DNA from: Sulfuriferula sp047300855
GTDB lineage: Bacteria > Pseudomonadota > Gammaproteobacteria > Burkholderiales > Sulfuriferulaceae
DNA length: 64,000 nucleotides
Direction of reading: 5' to 3'
Assembly: GCF_047300855.1 (NCBI RefSeq)
Contig: NZ_CP170197.1
Span: 1,736,001 to 1,800,000 of the forward strand
The first letter of the stretch is position 1. Each line of letters starts with the position of its first letter. Shown one piece after another: positions 44,566 through 52,715 of this stretch. The notes beneath the pieces are model-generated. The model did not search any database. It saw only the letters and a list, made by a program, of their open reading frames with translations, and had not been told where the DNA came from. A program made the position numbers and the translations under genes.

Positions 44566-46047
44566 TCAGAGCGCGTTGCGCCATTCCTGATCTTCCGAAT
44601 CGAACAGGCGGTTGGCTTCCTGCGGCCCCCAACTGCCTGCGCGATAAGTGTGGATGAAATCACGCTCCTGCGCCCAGTATTTGATAATTGGGTCAACCAC
44701 GCGCCACGCCCACTCTACCTCGTCAAAACGAATAAACAGCGTACGGTCGCCTTCGATCACATCGAGCAATAAGGTTTCGTAGGCGTCCAGCGGCGCCTCA
44801 TGGGTCTGACGATAGCTGGCATTGAGCTGCATCATGCGCGTATCCATATCCAGGCCGGGCTGCTTGACCTGGATTTCCATGCGCATGCTTTCTTCCGGCT
44901 GGATGGAAAGTACGATCCAATTCGGGTCTATGGTCTCTAGCGGAGTTTCGCGGAACAGTTGCTGAGGCGGATGTCGAAAACGCAGCGCGATCATGGAAGT
45001 TTGATCCGCAAGTCGTTTACCGGTGCGCAGATAAAACGGCACACCCCGCCAACGCCAGTTATCGATGTAGAACTTGGCCGCAACGAATGTTTCAGTAATC
45101 GAATTTGGTTCGACGCCGGACTCCTGCTGATAACCCTGTACTGCAGTACCTTCAATGGCGCCCGGCGCATACTGTGCCCGGAAAGCATGGGCATGCACAG
45201 AACGCCGGGGTATAGGGCGGATGGAGCGCAGCACTTTGACTTTTTCATCGCGTAACGCATCCGCTTCCAGCGCCGGCGGTGGTTCCATCGCCACCACGGT
45301 AAGCAATTGCATCAAGTGATTTTGCAGCATGTCGCGCAAAGCACCTGCTTTATCATAATAATCGGCACGGTTTTCGATTCCTACCGTTTCCGCCACCGTA
45401 ATTTGCACATGGTCGATAAAATTGCGGTTCCATAATGGTTCGATAAGCGTATTCGCAAAGCGGAACACCAGCAGGTTCTGTACAGTTTCCTTACCCAGAT
45501 AGTGGTCTATGCGGAATATTTGCTGTTCATCAAAATGGCGGTGCAATAACTCATTGAGATATTGAGCAGACTCAATATCCTCGCCAAAGGGTTTTTCCAC
45601 CACGATGCGATGCATTCCGCGTGGCTTGCTGAGCCCTGATTTATCCAGGTTTTTGATTACCGAGGAAAAGTCGGTGGGTTTGATCGCGAGATAAAATATC
45701 ACATTGGAACACACGCCGGCTTTGGGTTTGCCCAGCTCCTCCTTGAGGCGCTGGTAGGATTCCACCTCACCCAATTCACCTTGCAGATAATTGAAACGCG
45801 CCACAAAACGCGCGCATACATCTTCAGCACCGCGATCCAGAATCTTGTCATGCAACAGGGTCATGACATGCTCGCGCCACATTTTGTCGTCCCATACGCG
45901 TCGGCCAAAAGCAATAAACGTAAGATTCTCGGGCAAACGTTTCGCCTGTTCCAATCGATACAGCGCGGGAATCAGTTTGTTCGAGGCAAGATTGCCAGTG
46001 GCGCCAAAAATGACAAAATTACACGGATACATTACGGTCTCGCTCAT
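44566..46047 (-). CDS. zwf: Glucose-6-phosphate 1-dehydrogenase
   Basis: A 493-residue enzyme with the N-terminal NADP loop G-A-T-G-N-L-A-S-N-K (more often G-x-x-G-D-L-A) and the substrate-binding R-I-D-H-Y-L-G-K-E near residues 179-187. It oxidises glucose 6-phosphate to 6-phosphogluconolactone. Its start overlaps the end of the 6-phosphogluconate dehydrogenase gene by 4 bases, so the oxidative pentose pathway enzymes are made together; pgl is not adjacent. Confidence 0.96.
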   Translation of the reverse strand: MSETVMYPCNFVIFGATGNLASNKLIPALYRLEQAKRLPENLTFIAFGRRVWDDKMWREHVMTLLHDKILDRGAEDVCARFVARFNYLQGELGEVESYQRLKEELGKPKAGVCSNVIFYLAIKPTDFSSVIKNLDKSGLSKPRGMHRIVVEKPFGEDIESAQYLNELLHRHFDEQQIFRIDHYLGKETVQNLLVFRFANTLIEPLWNRNFIDHVQITVAETVGIENRADYYDKAGALRDMLQNHLMQLLTVVAMEPPPALEADALRDEKVKVLRSIRPIPRRSVHAHAFRAQYAPGAIEGTAVQGYQQESGVEPNSITETFVAAKFYIDNWRWRGVPFYLRTGKRLADQTSMIALRFRHPPQQLFRETPLETIDPNWIVLSIQPEESMRMEIQVKQPGLDMDTRMMQLNASYRQTHEAPLDAYETLLLDVIEGDRTLFIRFDEVEWAWRVVDPIIKYWAQERDFIHTYRAGSWGPQEANRLFDSEDQEWRNAL

Positions 46048-46964
46048 GCATCACCTTCTTTCACCGCATGGCCACCAAATCCCATGCGCATCATCGCCAG
46101 TAGCTTGTTGGCGTAGTCGCCTTGTCCTTGCGATGCAAAGCGCATCATCAATGCCATCGACATTACCGGTGTAGGCGTGCCCTGCTCAACCGACTCGAGC
46201 ACCGTCCAGCGCCCTTCACCCGAGTCGGCAACATAAGGTTGAATATCATCGAGAGCTTGATCACGTTGCAAAAATTCGGTAGCCAGATCCAACAGCCACG
46301 AGCGCACCACACTGCCATGGCGCCACATTTCAGCCACGGCAGCCAGATCAATATCGAATTCGCGTTTGCCTTTCATCAAGGCCAGCCCTTCGGCCAGAGC
46401 CTGCATCATTCCGTATTCGATACCGTTATGCACCATCTTGACGAAGTGACCACTTCCAGCAACGCCGCAATGCAGCCAGCCGGTACCAGGTGCCGGGGCA
46501 AGAATTTTAATGAAAGGCTCTGCAGCAGCAAGCGCTTCTGCGCCGCCCCCCACCATCAAGGCGTAGCCGTTCTGCAGCCCCCATATGCCACCGGAGACAC
46601 CTGCATCCATAAAATGCAAGCCTGCTTGCTTCAATTGCGCAGCATGTCGTTGGGAATCTTTGTAATAAGCGTTGGCGCCATCCACTACGGTGTCGCCGGG
46701 TGACAAGAGTGGCAACAATGCCTCAAGCGCGTCTTCCGTTGGCCGCCCGGCAGGCAGCATCAACCAGACCAGACGCGGTGCTGCCAGTCCAGCCACCAGA
46801 TCAGCCAGGGACTCCTGTGCCAAAATATTGGCGTGTTCCTGCGCAAGATTGAGCGCGACGTCATGACTGCGATTCCAGGCATGGACAACCACACCCCCGT
46901 GCGCCAGGCGCCGCGCCATATTGGCACCCATTTTTCCCAACCCCAGCATCCCGATCTGCTTCAT
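46044..46964 (-). CDS. 6-phosphogluconate dehydrogenase (decarboxylating), short form
   Basis: A 306-residue enzyme with the N-terminal G-L-G-K-M-G-A-N-M loop, the substrate motif G-V-S-G-G-I-W-G near residue 124 and K-M-V-H-N-G-I-E-Y near 176. At about 300 residues it is the short, GndA/YqeC-like form, often NAD-preferring, rather than the 470-residue E. coli Gnd. It is first in a two-gene unit with zwf. Together they turn glucose 6-phosphate into ribulose 5-phosphate. Confidence 0.93.
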   Translation of the reverse strand: MKQIGMLGLGKMGANMARRLAHGGVVVHAWNRSHDVALNLAQEHANILAQESLADLVAGLAAPRLVWLMLPAGRPTEDALEALLPLLSPGDTVVDGANAYYKDSQRHAAQLKQAGLHFMDAGVSGGIWGLQNGYALMVGGGAEALAAAEPFIKILAPAPGTGWLHCGVAGSGHFVKMVHNGIEYGMMQALAEGLALMKGKREFDIDLAAVAEMWRHGSVVRSWLLDLATEFLQRDQALDDIQPYVADSGEGRWTVLESVEQGTPTPVMSMALMMRFASQGQGDYANKLLAMMRMGFGGHAVKEGDA

Positions 46965-47081
46965 TCACTTTTCTCCGATTAACGTCGACTCCATACATGC
47001 CGCATGCTGCTATAGCACACATGGCTTTATGCTAGATGGCTAAAAGCGACAATACAACCGGATAAAGAAAATATAAGTGGG

Positions 47082-47810
47082 CTAAACCTTGATATAAGTC
47101 CAACCCTGCTGCAGGCGGTTGATGATTTCTCCAACAGCAGTGGGTGCAACCCGGGTCTCGGGAAGCAGTTTGACTTTAATGCCTTCTTTACTCAAGCGGC
47201 GCATAGTCTGTCCGCAAGCAACAAAACTAATGTTGGTATGCTGACGCGTAAGCTTCTCAATTCGAGCGGCATAGGGAGTGACGTCGGCACGCAAAAGGTC
47301 GAGGCCATAACTATTGGCAATCACTTCGACCTGAACAGGCTGCCCAACAACTCTCTCCTGCTGAAGCAGGTAGTCCACATCATCAAGCAAGGTTTTTAAT
47401 TTGCCTGGGTGATCAGAATCTACGTGCAGAACAATTTTTTGGGTGTCTGATTTGATGCCAGACAAGCTGACCGGGCGCTGCAATCCGGCCTGATTCAGTG
47501 CGGGTTGCGCCGGCCGCTGCGGGTTATTCCAGTCGCGCCCAAACCAGCCTATCGCAAGCCCTAACACAAGCACCATGCCGGTTGCCAAATAGTGCGACGC
47601 ACCAAATTGGCGTGTCATGTTTTTCTGGTATGCGGGAGGCGGCTCTGCATAACCGTGACTGACCATTTCCTTGACGGCACGTAATGCACAGAGCTGGTGA
47701 GCGATTTCCGGATCTTTCTCCAACGCAACAAACAGCCTGTCTTTTTCAACCAGATCCAGCTCGCCGTCAATAAATGCATTCAATTGCTCTTGGGAGATTT
47801 TCGGCTTCAT
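47082..47810 (-). CDS. Membrane anti-sigma factor with periplasmic DsrE-like domain
   Basis: A 242-residue protein. Residues 1-70 resemble the cytoplasmic anti-sigma domain (L-N-A-F-I-D-G-E-L near 10-18, E-I-A-H-Q-L-C-A-L-R-A near 35-45) but lack the full H-x3-C-x2-C zinc motif. One membrane helix lies at 73-90. The periplasmic part (about 120-242) is a DsrE-like fold with Cys199 in V-A-C-G-Q-T-M and the tail G-W-T-Y-I-K-V. The same Cys context and tail occur in the two secreted proteins next door. It overlaps the sigma gene by 4 bases. Role as its anti-sigma is inferred from architecture and coupling. Confidence 0.85.
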   Translation of the reverse strand: MKPKISQEQLNAFIDGELDLVEKDRLFVALEKDPEIAHQLCALRAVKEMVSHGYAEPPPAYQKNMTRQFGASHYLATGMVLVLGLAIGWFGRDWNNPQRPAQPALNQAGLQRPVSLSGIKSDTQKIVLHVDSDHPGKLKTLLDDVDYLLQQERVVGQPVQVEVIANSYGLDLLRADVTPYAARIEKLTRQHTNISFVACGQTMRRLSKEGIKVKLLPETRVAPTAVGEIINRLQQGWTYIKV

Positions 47811-48361
47811 TTAACGCTCCTCAGCGTCCCCGTTTTTGCCTCAGGTGACAACCCAATCAATTTCGCTTTCAAGGACTGGCGTCCACGGCACAAGCGACTC
47901 ATCACTGTTCCTACCGGGATTTCAAGGATTTCGGCCACCTGATTGTAGCTGAACCCTTCCAGATCAATCAGCGTCAGTACTTGACGCTGGCCTATCGGCA
48001 ATTGCGCAACCGCGGCGCGCACCCGATCAACTATCTGGCTGCGTGAATGGATATGCTCGGGGGTTTCGTCATGGGCATAGTGATGGTCTTCCAGTTCGTC
48101 AACATCCTGAAAGTTTTTTTGACACCTAAAGCAATCGCGCCAGCAGTTATGCAAAATTTTGAACAGCCAGCTGTCAAGCTGAGCCGGGTCGCGCAACTGA
48201 TGTAGCCGGGCCAATCCGCGAGTGAGCGCCTCTTGCACCAAATCATCCGCCAATGAACGATCATGGCACCAGGAGTACGCAACACGATATAAACGCGTGC
48301 GCCGTTCCTTGAGTTGAACGCGCAAATTTCCATCGCCAATCAGCAAAGATAAAAAATTCAT
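47807..48361 (-). CDS. ECF-family RNA polymerase sigma factor
   Basis: A 184-residue sigma factor with only regions 2 and 4. Region 2 has S-L-A-D-D-L-V-Q-E-A-L near 36-46 and W-L-F-K-I-L-H-N near 65-72; region 4 has L-P-I-G-Q-R-Q-V-L-T-L-I-D-L-E-G-F-S and the helix-turn-helix ending G-T-V-M-S-R-L-C-R-G-R. Three Cys (73, 77, 80) sit as C-x3-C-x2-C at the end of region 2. It is first in an operon with the DsrE-type anti-sigma factor. A GGAATA-17-GTCTAA promoter upstream suggests autoregulation. Confidence 0.95.
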   Translation of the reverse strand: MNFLSLLIGDGNLRVQLKERRTRLYRVAYSWCHDRSLADDLVQEALTRGLARLHQLRDPAQLDSWLFKILHNCWRDCFRCQKNFQDVDELEDHHYAHDETPEHIHSRSQIVDRVRAAVAQLPIGQRQVLTLIDLEGFSYNQVAEILEIPVGTVMSRLCRGRQSLKAKLIGLSPEAKTGTLRSVK

Positions 48362-48408
48362 ACCCTGAAAAGACCAGTATTGGTTGTGTTGAAGTGCTGC
48401 ATGATTGG

Positions 48409-48437
48409 TTAGACGCTGGACCCTATCAATCTATTCC
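48409..48437 (-). promoter_or_regulatory. ECF-type promoter of the sigma/anti-sigma operon
   Basis: On the - strand GGAATA (48437-48432) and GTCTAA (48414-48409) are separated by exactly 17 bases, about 48 bases before the sigma start. The same hexamer and spacing occur in the opposite direction 28 bases away, which makes a chance match unlikely. Confidence 0.72.
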
Positions 48438-48445
48438 ATTCCGGA

Positions 48446-48473
48446 AAATATTCCCTTTTGTCATGGAATATTT
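48446..48473. repeat. 9-bp inverted repeat in the divergent ECF promoter region
   Basis: AAATATTCC (48446-48454) and GGAATATTT (48465-48473) are exact reverse complements separated by 10 bases, centred between the two promoters. The right half contains the -35 hexamer of the + strand promoter, so the repeat may be a by-product of paired promoters or an operator. Confidence 0.6.
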
Positions 48474-48493
48474 CTATAGTGCAATTTGTCTAT
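48465..48493 (+). promoter_or_regulatory. ECF-type promoter of the first DsrE-like gene
   Basis: GGAATA (48465-48470) and GTCTAT (48488-48493) are separated by 17 bases, about 80 bases before the start of the secreted DsrE-like gene. It has the same -35, the same spacer length and a shared GTCTA core with the promoter facing the sigma factor gene. Confidence 0.72.
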
Positions 48494-48572
48494 ATTAGGC
48501 CACATAACAAAGATGTATTATTGCCCGCATCAATCATTAATGCTTTTAGAACGCAATAAAAAGGAGTTGGAG

Positions 48573-48983
48573 ATGAAGAAAATCATATTTATACTGCTGC
48601 TGTTTTTTGGTCTGAGTAATGCGCTATTTGCACATGACGGCCCTGTTTCCGAAGGAGTAGTGGTCCAGGCAAATGGCAATGATGCCGCCGATTTCAAACG
48701 TGCCCTGATACTCGCCTCGAACATGCATGAAGTCCTGACCAAGGCACAATTCGAGATTGTGGTCTACGGTCCCAGCGTGAAACTGCTGACAGCTTTTAGT
48801 GACGAGGTCCCGCTAATCCAGAAAGTACAAAGCGAAGGAATTAAAGTTATTGCCTGCGGAAGATCCCTCAAGTCAGAGCACTTGAAGGACAGTGATTTGG
48901 CGCCTAAGATCACGGTGGTGCCATTTGGCGCCGTCCATATTGTAAACAGACAAAAACAGGGGTGGCAGTATATAAAGCCCTAG
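48573..48983 (+). CDS. Secreted DsrE-family protein (first copy)
   Basis: A 136-residue exported protein with a signal peptide (1-20, ending L-F-A-H) and a DsrE-like alpha/beta domain: K-R-A-L-I-L-A-S-N-M near 42-51, F-E-I-V-V-Y-G-P near 60-67, and the only Cys at 95 in V-I-A-C-G-R-S-L. The tail is G-W-Q-Y-I-K-P. I chose ATG 48573, with AAGGAG upstream. DsrE-type proteins bind or transfer sulfur through this Cys in the cytoplasm; a periplasmic form is less usual. It is divergent from the sigma operon. Confidence 0.85.
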   Translation: MKKIIFILLLFFGLSNALFAHDGPVSEGVVVQANGNDAADFKRALILASNMHEVLTKAQFEIVVYGPSVKLLTAFSDEVPLIQKVQSEGIKVIACGRSLKSEHLKDSDLAPKITVVPFGAVHIVNRQKQGWQYIKP

Positions 48984-49127
48984 TAGTAAGTATGCCTCTT
49001 CCACCCGGTCCAAAACCGGCAAGTTAAAGTGGGGCAGGCATTCAGTAGCTAGCACGCGGCAACAATCGCAGTCGAAACAGGAATATCCCTATTGCAATAT
49101 CAACCTGATATATCGAAAGGCACCGCA

Positions 49128-49613
49128 ATGAACTTGAATAAAGTGAAAATCGCCCTATTCGCAACCACGCTGTTTTTTTCCTTGGGCGCTGGCGCTACTC
49201 AGTCCCTTCTGCAAGGATATTCCTATGATCACCCGAAACTCATACATGACCTGCCTTTCGCCAAACACCATGCTGTACTGCAGGTGAGCCAGGATGATCC
49301 TGAATTATGGAACCTGACACTGAACAATGCCACCAATATGCTCCAATACTTCGGCGAGGATAAAGTACAGATCGTTGTCGTGGCTTACGGTCCCGGTCTT
49401 AAAATGCTGTTGAAGGATTCCCCGGTAGCCAAGCGCCTGCAGACCCTTGATGCACAAGGTGTGGAATTTGATGCCTGCAATGTCACCTTGCAAGGTATGG
49501 CAAAAAAATTGGGGCATGTTCCTGAATTGGCTCCGGAATCAGTGATTGTCCCGGGCGGCATCATTCGAATCATGCAACTCCAGCAGCATGGCTACAACTA
49601 TATCAAACCTTGA
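49128..49613 (+). CDS. Secreted DsrE-family protein (second copy)
   Basis: A 161-residue exported protein: signal peptide 1-23 (G-A-G-A-T), a 30-residue insert, then the DsrE-like domain with V-A-Y-G-P-G-L near 86-92, the only Cys at 117 in F-D-A-C-N-V-T-L, and the tail G-Y-N-Y-I-K-P. It follows the first copy by 144 bases on the same strand. A GGAATA lies at 49080, but no clear GTCTA is 17 bases away, so it may be read mainly by run-through. The pair is paralogous. Confidence 0.83.
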   Translation: MNLNKVKIALFATTLFFSLGAGATQSLLQGYSYDHPKLIHDLPFAKHHAVLQVSQDDPELWNLTLNNATNMLQYFGEDKVQIVVVAYGPGLKMLLKDSPVAKRLQTLDAQGVEFDACNVTLQGMAKKLGHVPELAPESVIVPGGIIRIMQLQQHGYNYIKP

Positions 49614-49687
49614 GATCCGGCTGGAATCGACTCCACACGCGGTTTGAGCGCGATGAGATCGTAATTCCATCTTTGTGCGGCATACCT

Positions 49688-49709
49688 ATCCTCCCCAGTC
49701 GGGGAGGAT
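49688..49709 (+). terminator. Terminator after the DsrE-like genes
   Basis: A perfect 9-bp stem (ATCCTCCCC with GGGGAGGAT, loop of four bases) is followed by TTCATT, 74 bases after the second DsrE-like stop. It closes the + strand unit and faces the end of the convergent GST gene. Confidence 0.65.
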
Positions 49710-49714
49710 TTCAT

Positions 49715-50326
49715 TCAAACTGGCGGTTCTGTACTACTAAATGAAGCACGGCTGCTTAACTTTGTTGCGAGCCGAGCCAAGTTTGGGTAACCCTCGCGCC
49801 ATTTTATCTTCTCGGCGAAGCGTAAATCCAGATAGCCCAAAGCACACCCCACGGCAATATCGGCCAGGGAAAATCCCGTTTCCATGCACCAGGGCTTCTC
49901 TCCCAAATATTCCGCCAAAGTTTCCAGACCGCGAAAAATCTTTCCCTCCTGCCGGATTATCCATTCAGGATTTTGCTGATCCTGTGCACGCTTTTTTTCG
50001 ATAAAAATTGCTGCGGCGGCATCACAGATACCATCTGCCAGGGCCTCCCAACGTTTCACCAGTATGCGACTGTGCGCATCCTGAGGAAACATGCGTCCTA
50101 CGGGTGAAACGTTATCCAGATATTCCACAATCACCCTTGAATCATAGAGAGCGGTGCCGTCATCCAGTAGCAGCACAGGGATTTTCCCAAGTGGATTGTA
50201 ATCGGGGACGTGGCTATCCTCGTTCCATGGAATATCCACCACCAATTCGCATTCAATATGTTTTTCCGCCAGCACCACGCGTACTTTTCGGGCAAAAGGG
50301 CTGGTCAAGGATGCAATCAGTTTCAT
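49715..50326 (-). CDS. Glutathione S-transferase family protein
   Basis: A 203-residue GST-fold protein. The N-terminal thioredoxin-like domain starts M-K-L-I-A-S-L-T-S-P-F-A-R-K-V and has the glutathione-site N-P-L-G-K-I-P-V-L and D-S-R-V-I; the helical C-terminal domain has F-S-L-A-D-I-A-V-G-C. It is monocistronic. The substrate cannot be predicted. E. coli YibF is a similar protein. Confidence 0.88.
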   Translation of the reverse strand: MKLIASLTSPFARKVRVVLAEKHIECELVVDIPWNEDSHVPDYNPLGKIPVLLLDDGTALYDSRVIVEYLDNVSPVGRMFPQDAHSRILVKRWEALADGICDAAAAIFIEKKRAQDQQNPEWIIRQEGKIFRGLETLAEYLGEKPWCMETGFSLADIAVGCALGYLDLRFAEKIKWREGYPNLARLATKLSSRASFSSTEPPV

Positions 50327-50442
50327 AGATACTTTCTAAATAGAAATGGTTAACCGGACCAACACGGATGACAAGCGTTTATACTGAGATTTGAACAATA
50401 CCTTGCCTAACTCGAACTTGAACGTTCTAAAATTCATACCAT

Positions 50443-51900
50443 ATGAACAATAATACATTCATAGACATACCAGATCCTCGCTGGCTGCCCATTCTGATGA
50501 ATGGCTCGCTCAGCGAAATCTATGTAATGGATTGTGACACGCTCTATTTGGTTCACGCAAATGACGCTGCATATCACAATCTGCAATACTGTGCCGCCGA
50601 ATTGGCAGGCATGACCATGCTTAATGTAACCCGCGGCCTATCTGAAAAAAAGCTGACCGAAGCATTACGGCCCTTGCGCGCAAGCAGTGCTGAATATGTC
50701 TCGCTTGAGCTAACACTGGTACGCCGTGATGGTACTACCTACCCCATCAATTTTCGGGTGTTTCTATCGCATTCTATGATTATTGCGATTGGCAATGACC
50801 AGACTGCCTCAATTGCCTCCGCCCAGGCCTTGGGATTAAGCGAATCGCGCTTCCATGCAATCGTGTCAAACATGCCAGGCCTGGTTTACCAGTTCGTACG
50901 CCAGCACAATGGAGAAATATCTTTTCCTTATCTCAGTGACGGCTGTCACGCGCTGCTTGGCGTTACCCCCAGTCAGTTACTTAGTGATCCCACGCTATTT
51001 GCCGAACTGATTCTGCCAGAAGATTTGCCTTCCTACATTGATTCAATGATGGCTTCGGCACGCACCCTTTCAGCGTGGAACTGGGAAGGCAGAATCTGGA
51101 TTGAAAAATGGAAGGACACCAAATGGATCAACTTGCGAGCCACTCCCCGCGCCATCGATCAGTCGAAGGAACACCAAGGTATTGCATGGGACGGCGTAAT
51201 GACCAATATCACTCAAAGCAGACTGGAAAAACACGAAATCCGCAGTTCAAGAGAACAACTTGCCGAATTGTCTGCACATATCGAACTGGTCAAGGAACAG
51301 GAACGTACTCGTATCGCCCGCGAAATTCATGATGATCTGGGCGGAAACCTTACTGCCATCAAAATGGCAATGGCTTTACTGATCCGGCGCCTGCCCGAGA
51401 CGCCTGAATTGCTTGAAAAAGCTCATTACGTGGAGGCGCTGGCGGATCGCAGTATTGAATCTGCGCATCGTATTGCAGCAGATTTGCGTCCCAGCGTGCT
51501 GGACTTTGGCATCGTAGCTGCGCTAGAGTGGCACGCCAAGGAGTTCGAGAAACAAGCTGGCATACCCTGCAAGTTTTCTTCGAACTGCGAAGAAATCCAA
51601 CTCGACACTGACCAGGCTACAGCTTTGTTCCGGATTTTTCAGGAAGCCTTGACCAATATTGCCAAACACGCACATGCCAGCCGAGTGACCGTCAAGCTTG
51701 CTTTAAGCAAACGCTGCGTTGAACTGGAGGTTGCCGATAATGGACGAGGCATCAACGCTGCCGACCGAATGAAGCCGAAATCCTTTGGTATACGCGGCAT
51801 GGTAGAACGTGCCAATGCGCTGGGCGGGAAACTCCATATAAGCCCGCTTGCTGCAGGCGGCAGTCTGGTACGCATCAAAATCCCATTATCCACAACATAA
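50443..51900 (+). CDS. PAS-domain sensor histidine kinase (NarX/HisKA_3 type)
   Basis: A 485-residue soluble kinase. Two PAS-like domains (about 20-120 and 135-270) are followed by a HisKA_3 dimerisation domain with phospho-acceptor His near 295 in E-I-H-D-D-L-G-G-N-L, and an ATPase domain with D-N-G-R-G-I-N and F-G-I-R-G-M-V-E-R. No membrane helix is visible, so the signal is cytoplasmic. The LuxR-type regulator 77 bases downstream is the likely partner. Confidence 0.92.
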   Translation: MNNNTFIDIPDPRWLPILMNGSLSEIYVMDCDTLYLVHANDAAYHNLQYCAAELAGMTMLNVTRGLSEKKLTEALRPLRASSAEYVSLELTLVRRDGTTYPINFRVFLSHSMIIAIGNDQTASIASAQALGLSESRFHAIVSNMPGLVYQFVRQHNGEISFPYLSDGCHALLGVTPSQLLSDPTLFAELILPEDLPSYIDSMMASARTLSAWNWEGRIWIEKWKDTKWINLRATPRAIDQSKEHQGIAWDGVMTNITQSRLEKHEIRSSREQLAELSAHIELVKEQERTRIAREIHDDLGGNLTAIKMAMALLIRRLPETPELLEKAHYVEALADRSIESAHRIAADLRPSVLDFGIVAALEWHAKEFEKQAGIPCKFSSNCEEIQLDTDQATALFRIFQEALTNIAKHAHASRVTVKLALSKRCVELEVADNGRGINAADRMKPKSFGIRGMVERANALGGKLHISPLAAGGSLVRIKIPLSTT

Positions 51901-51977
51901 GAGAATGCGGGATAATCTCAAAGAGAAAGAATCGACAATATTTGGTATTTGATTTCGAGTACTAGCCAGGTAGCCAT

Positions 51978-52625
51978 ATGACAGTAACGAAAGCAATCAA
52001 GGTGTTTATCGCGGACGATCACGCAATCGTACGTGAAGGCTTGAAACAGATACTCGCCGACACCAAAGACATCATCGTGGCAGGCGAGGCAGAAAACGGC
52101 CTGGATGCCATCCGGTCGACCCGAAAAAGTGGCTGTCATGTGCTGTTATTGGATATCTCCATGCCTGATCGCAGCGGCATCGAAGTGTTAAAACAGATAA
52201 AAAAGGAATCTCCCAGTATTGCTGTGCTCATGTTATCCATGCACCGCGAGGATCAATACGCCATCCGTTCGCTCAAAGCCGGCGCAGCGGGCTATCTCAA
52301 TAAACAAAGCGCCCCTGCGGAACTGGTCAACGCCATCCGCCAGGTTGCTGCCGGTAAAAAATATATCACGGCCGAACTCGCCCAGGAGCTGGCGAATCAC
52401 TTCGATGATGCCCAGGAAACTCCCCCGCACGAGCTGCTTTCCGATCGCGAATATCAGACTTTAACGATGATCGCATCGGGCAAAACGGTCAGCGACATTG
52501 CGAATGAGCTAACGCTTTCAGTCAAGACGATCAGCATGTATCGTTCACGTTTGTTATTAAAAATGAAACTGCACAATAATGCCGAATTAACCCATTACGC
52601 CATCAAGAACCAGCTGGTAGAGTAA
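51978..52625 (+). CDS. LuxR/NarL-family response regulator
   Basis: A 215-residue regulator: receiver domain with acidic pair D-D at 13-14 and phospho-acceptor Asp59 in L-L-L-D-I-S-M-P-D, then a LuxR helix-turn-helix (about 150-210) with L-S-D-R-E-Y-Q-T-L and V-S-D-I-A-N-E-L-T-L-S-V-K-T-I. It is paired with the upstream kinase. Target genes are unknown; the adjacent channel-like gene is a candidate. Confidence 0.94.
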   Translation: MTVTKAIKVFIADDHAIVREGLKQILADTKDIIVAGEAENGLDAIRSTRKSGCHVLLLDISMPDRSGIEVLKQIKKESPSIAVLMLSMHREDQYAIRSLKAGAAGYLNKQSAPAELVNAIRQVAAGKKYITAELAQELANHFDDAQETPPHELLSDREYQTLTMIASGKTVSDIANELTLSVKTISMYRSRLLLKMKLHNNAELTHYAIKNQLVE

Positions 52626-52654
52626 ACAAGTAACCCATCTCTGAACCCTCATCT

Positions 52655-52689
52655 ATTTTACAAATTGCATACAGAACAATTTGTAAAAT
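52655..52689. promoter_or_regulatory. Perfect 13-bp AT-rich inverted repeat upstream of channel-like gene
   Basis: ATTTTACAAATTG (52655-52667) and CAATTTGTAAAAT (52677-52689) are exact reverse complements with a 9-base gap. The position, 30 bases after the regulator stop and 27 before the next start, suits either a dimeric operator or a weak terminator; a T-run (TTATTTTTT) begins about 8 bases after it. Confidence 0.65.
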
Positions 52690-52715
52690 GTCAGATTATT
52701 TTTTAAGGAGTTGCC

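Noticed and set aside
47082..47810. Standard zinc-binding anti-sigma (ZAS) domain in the DsrE-type anti-sigma factor
   Set aside because: Only one Cys is present near the His at residues 38-41, so the H-x3-C-x2-C motif is incomplete; the anti-sigma role rests on architecture and operon coupling instead.
49080..49108. GGAATA upstream of the second DsrE-like gene as a third ECF promoter
   Set aside because: At 17 bases spacing the hexamer is ACCTGA, only 3 of 6 matches to GTCTAA; possible but not supported.
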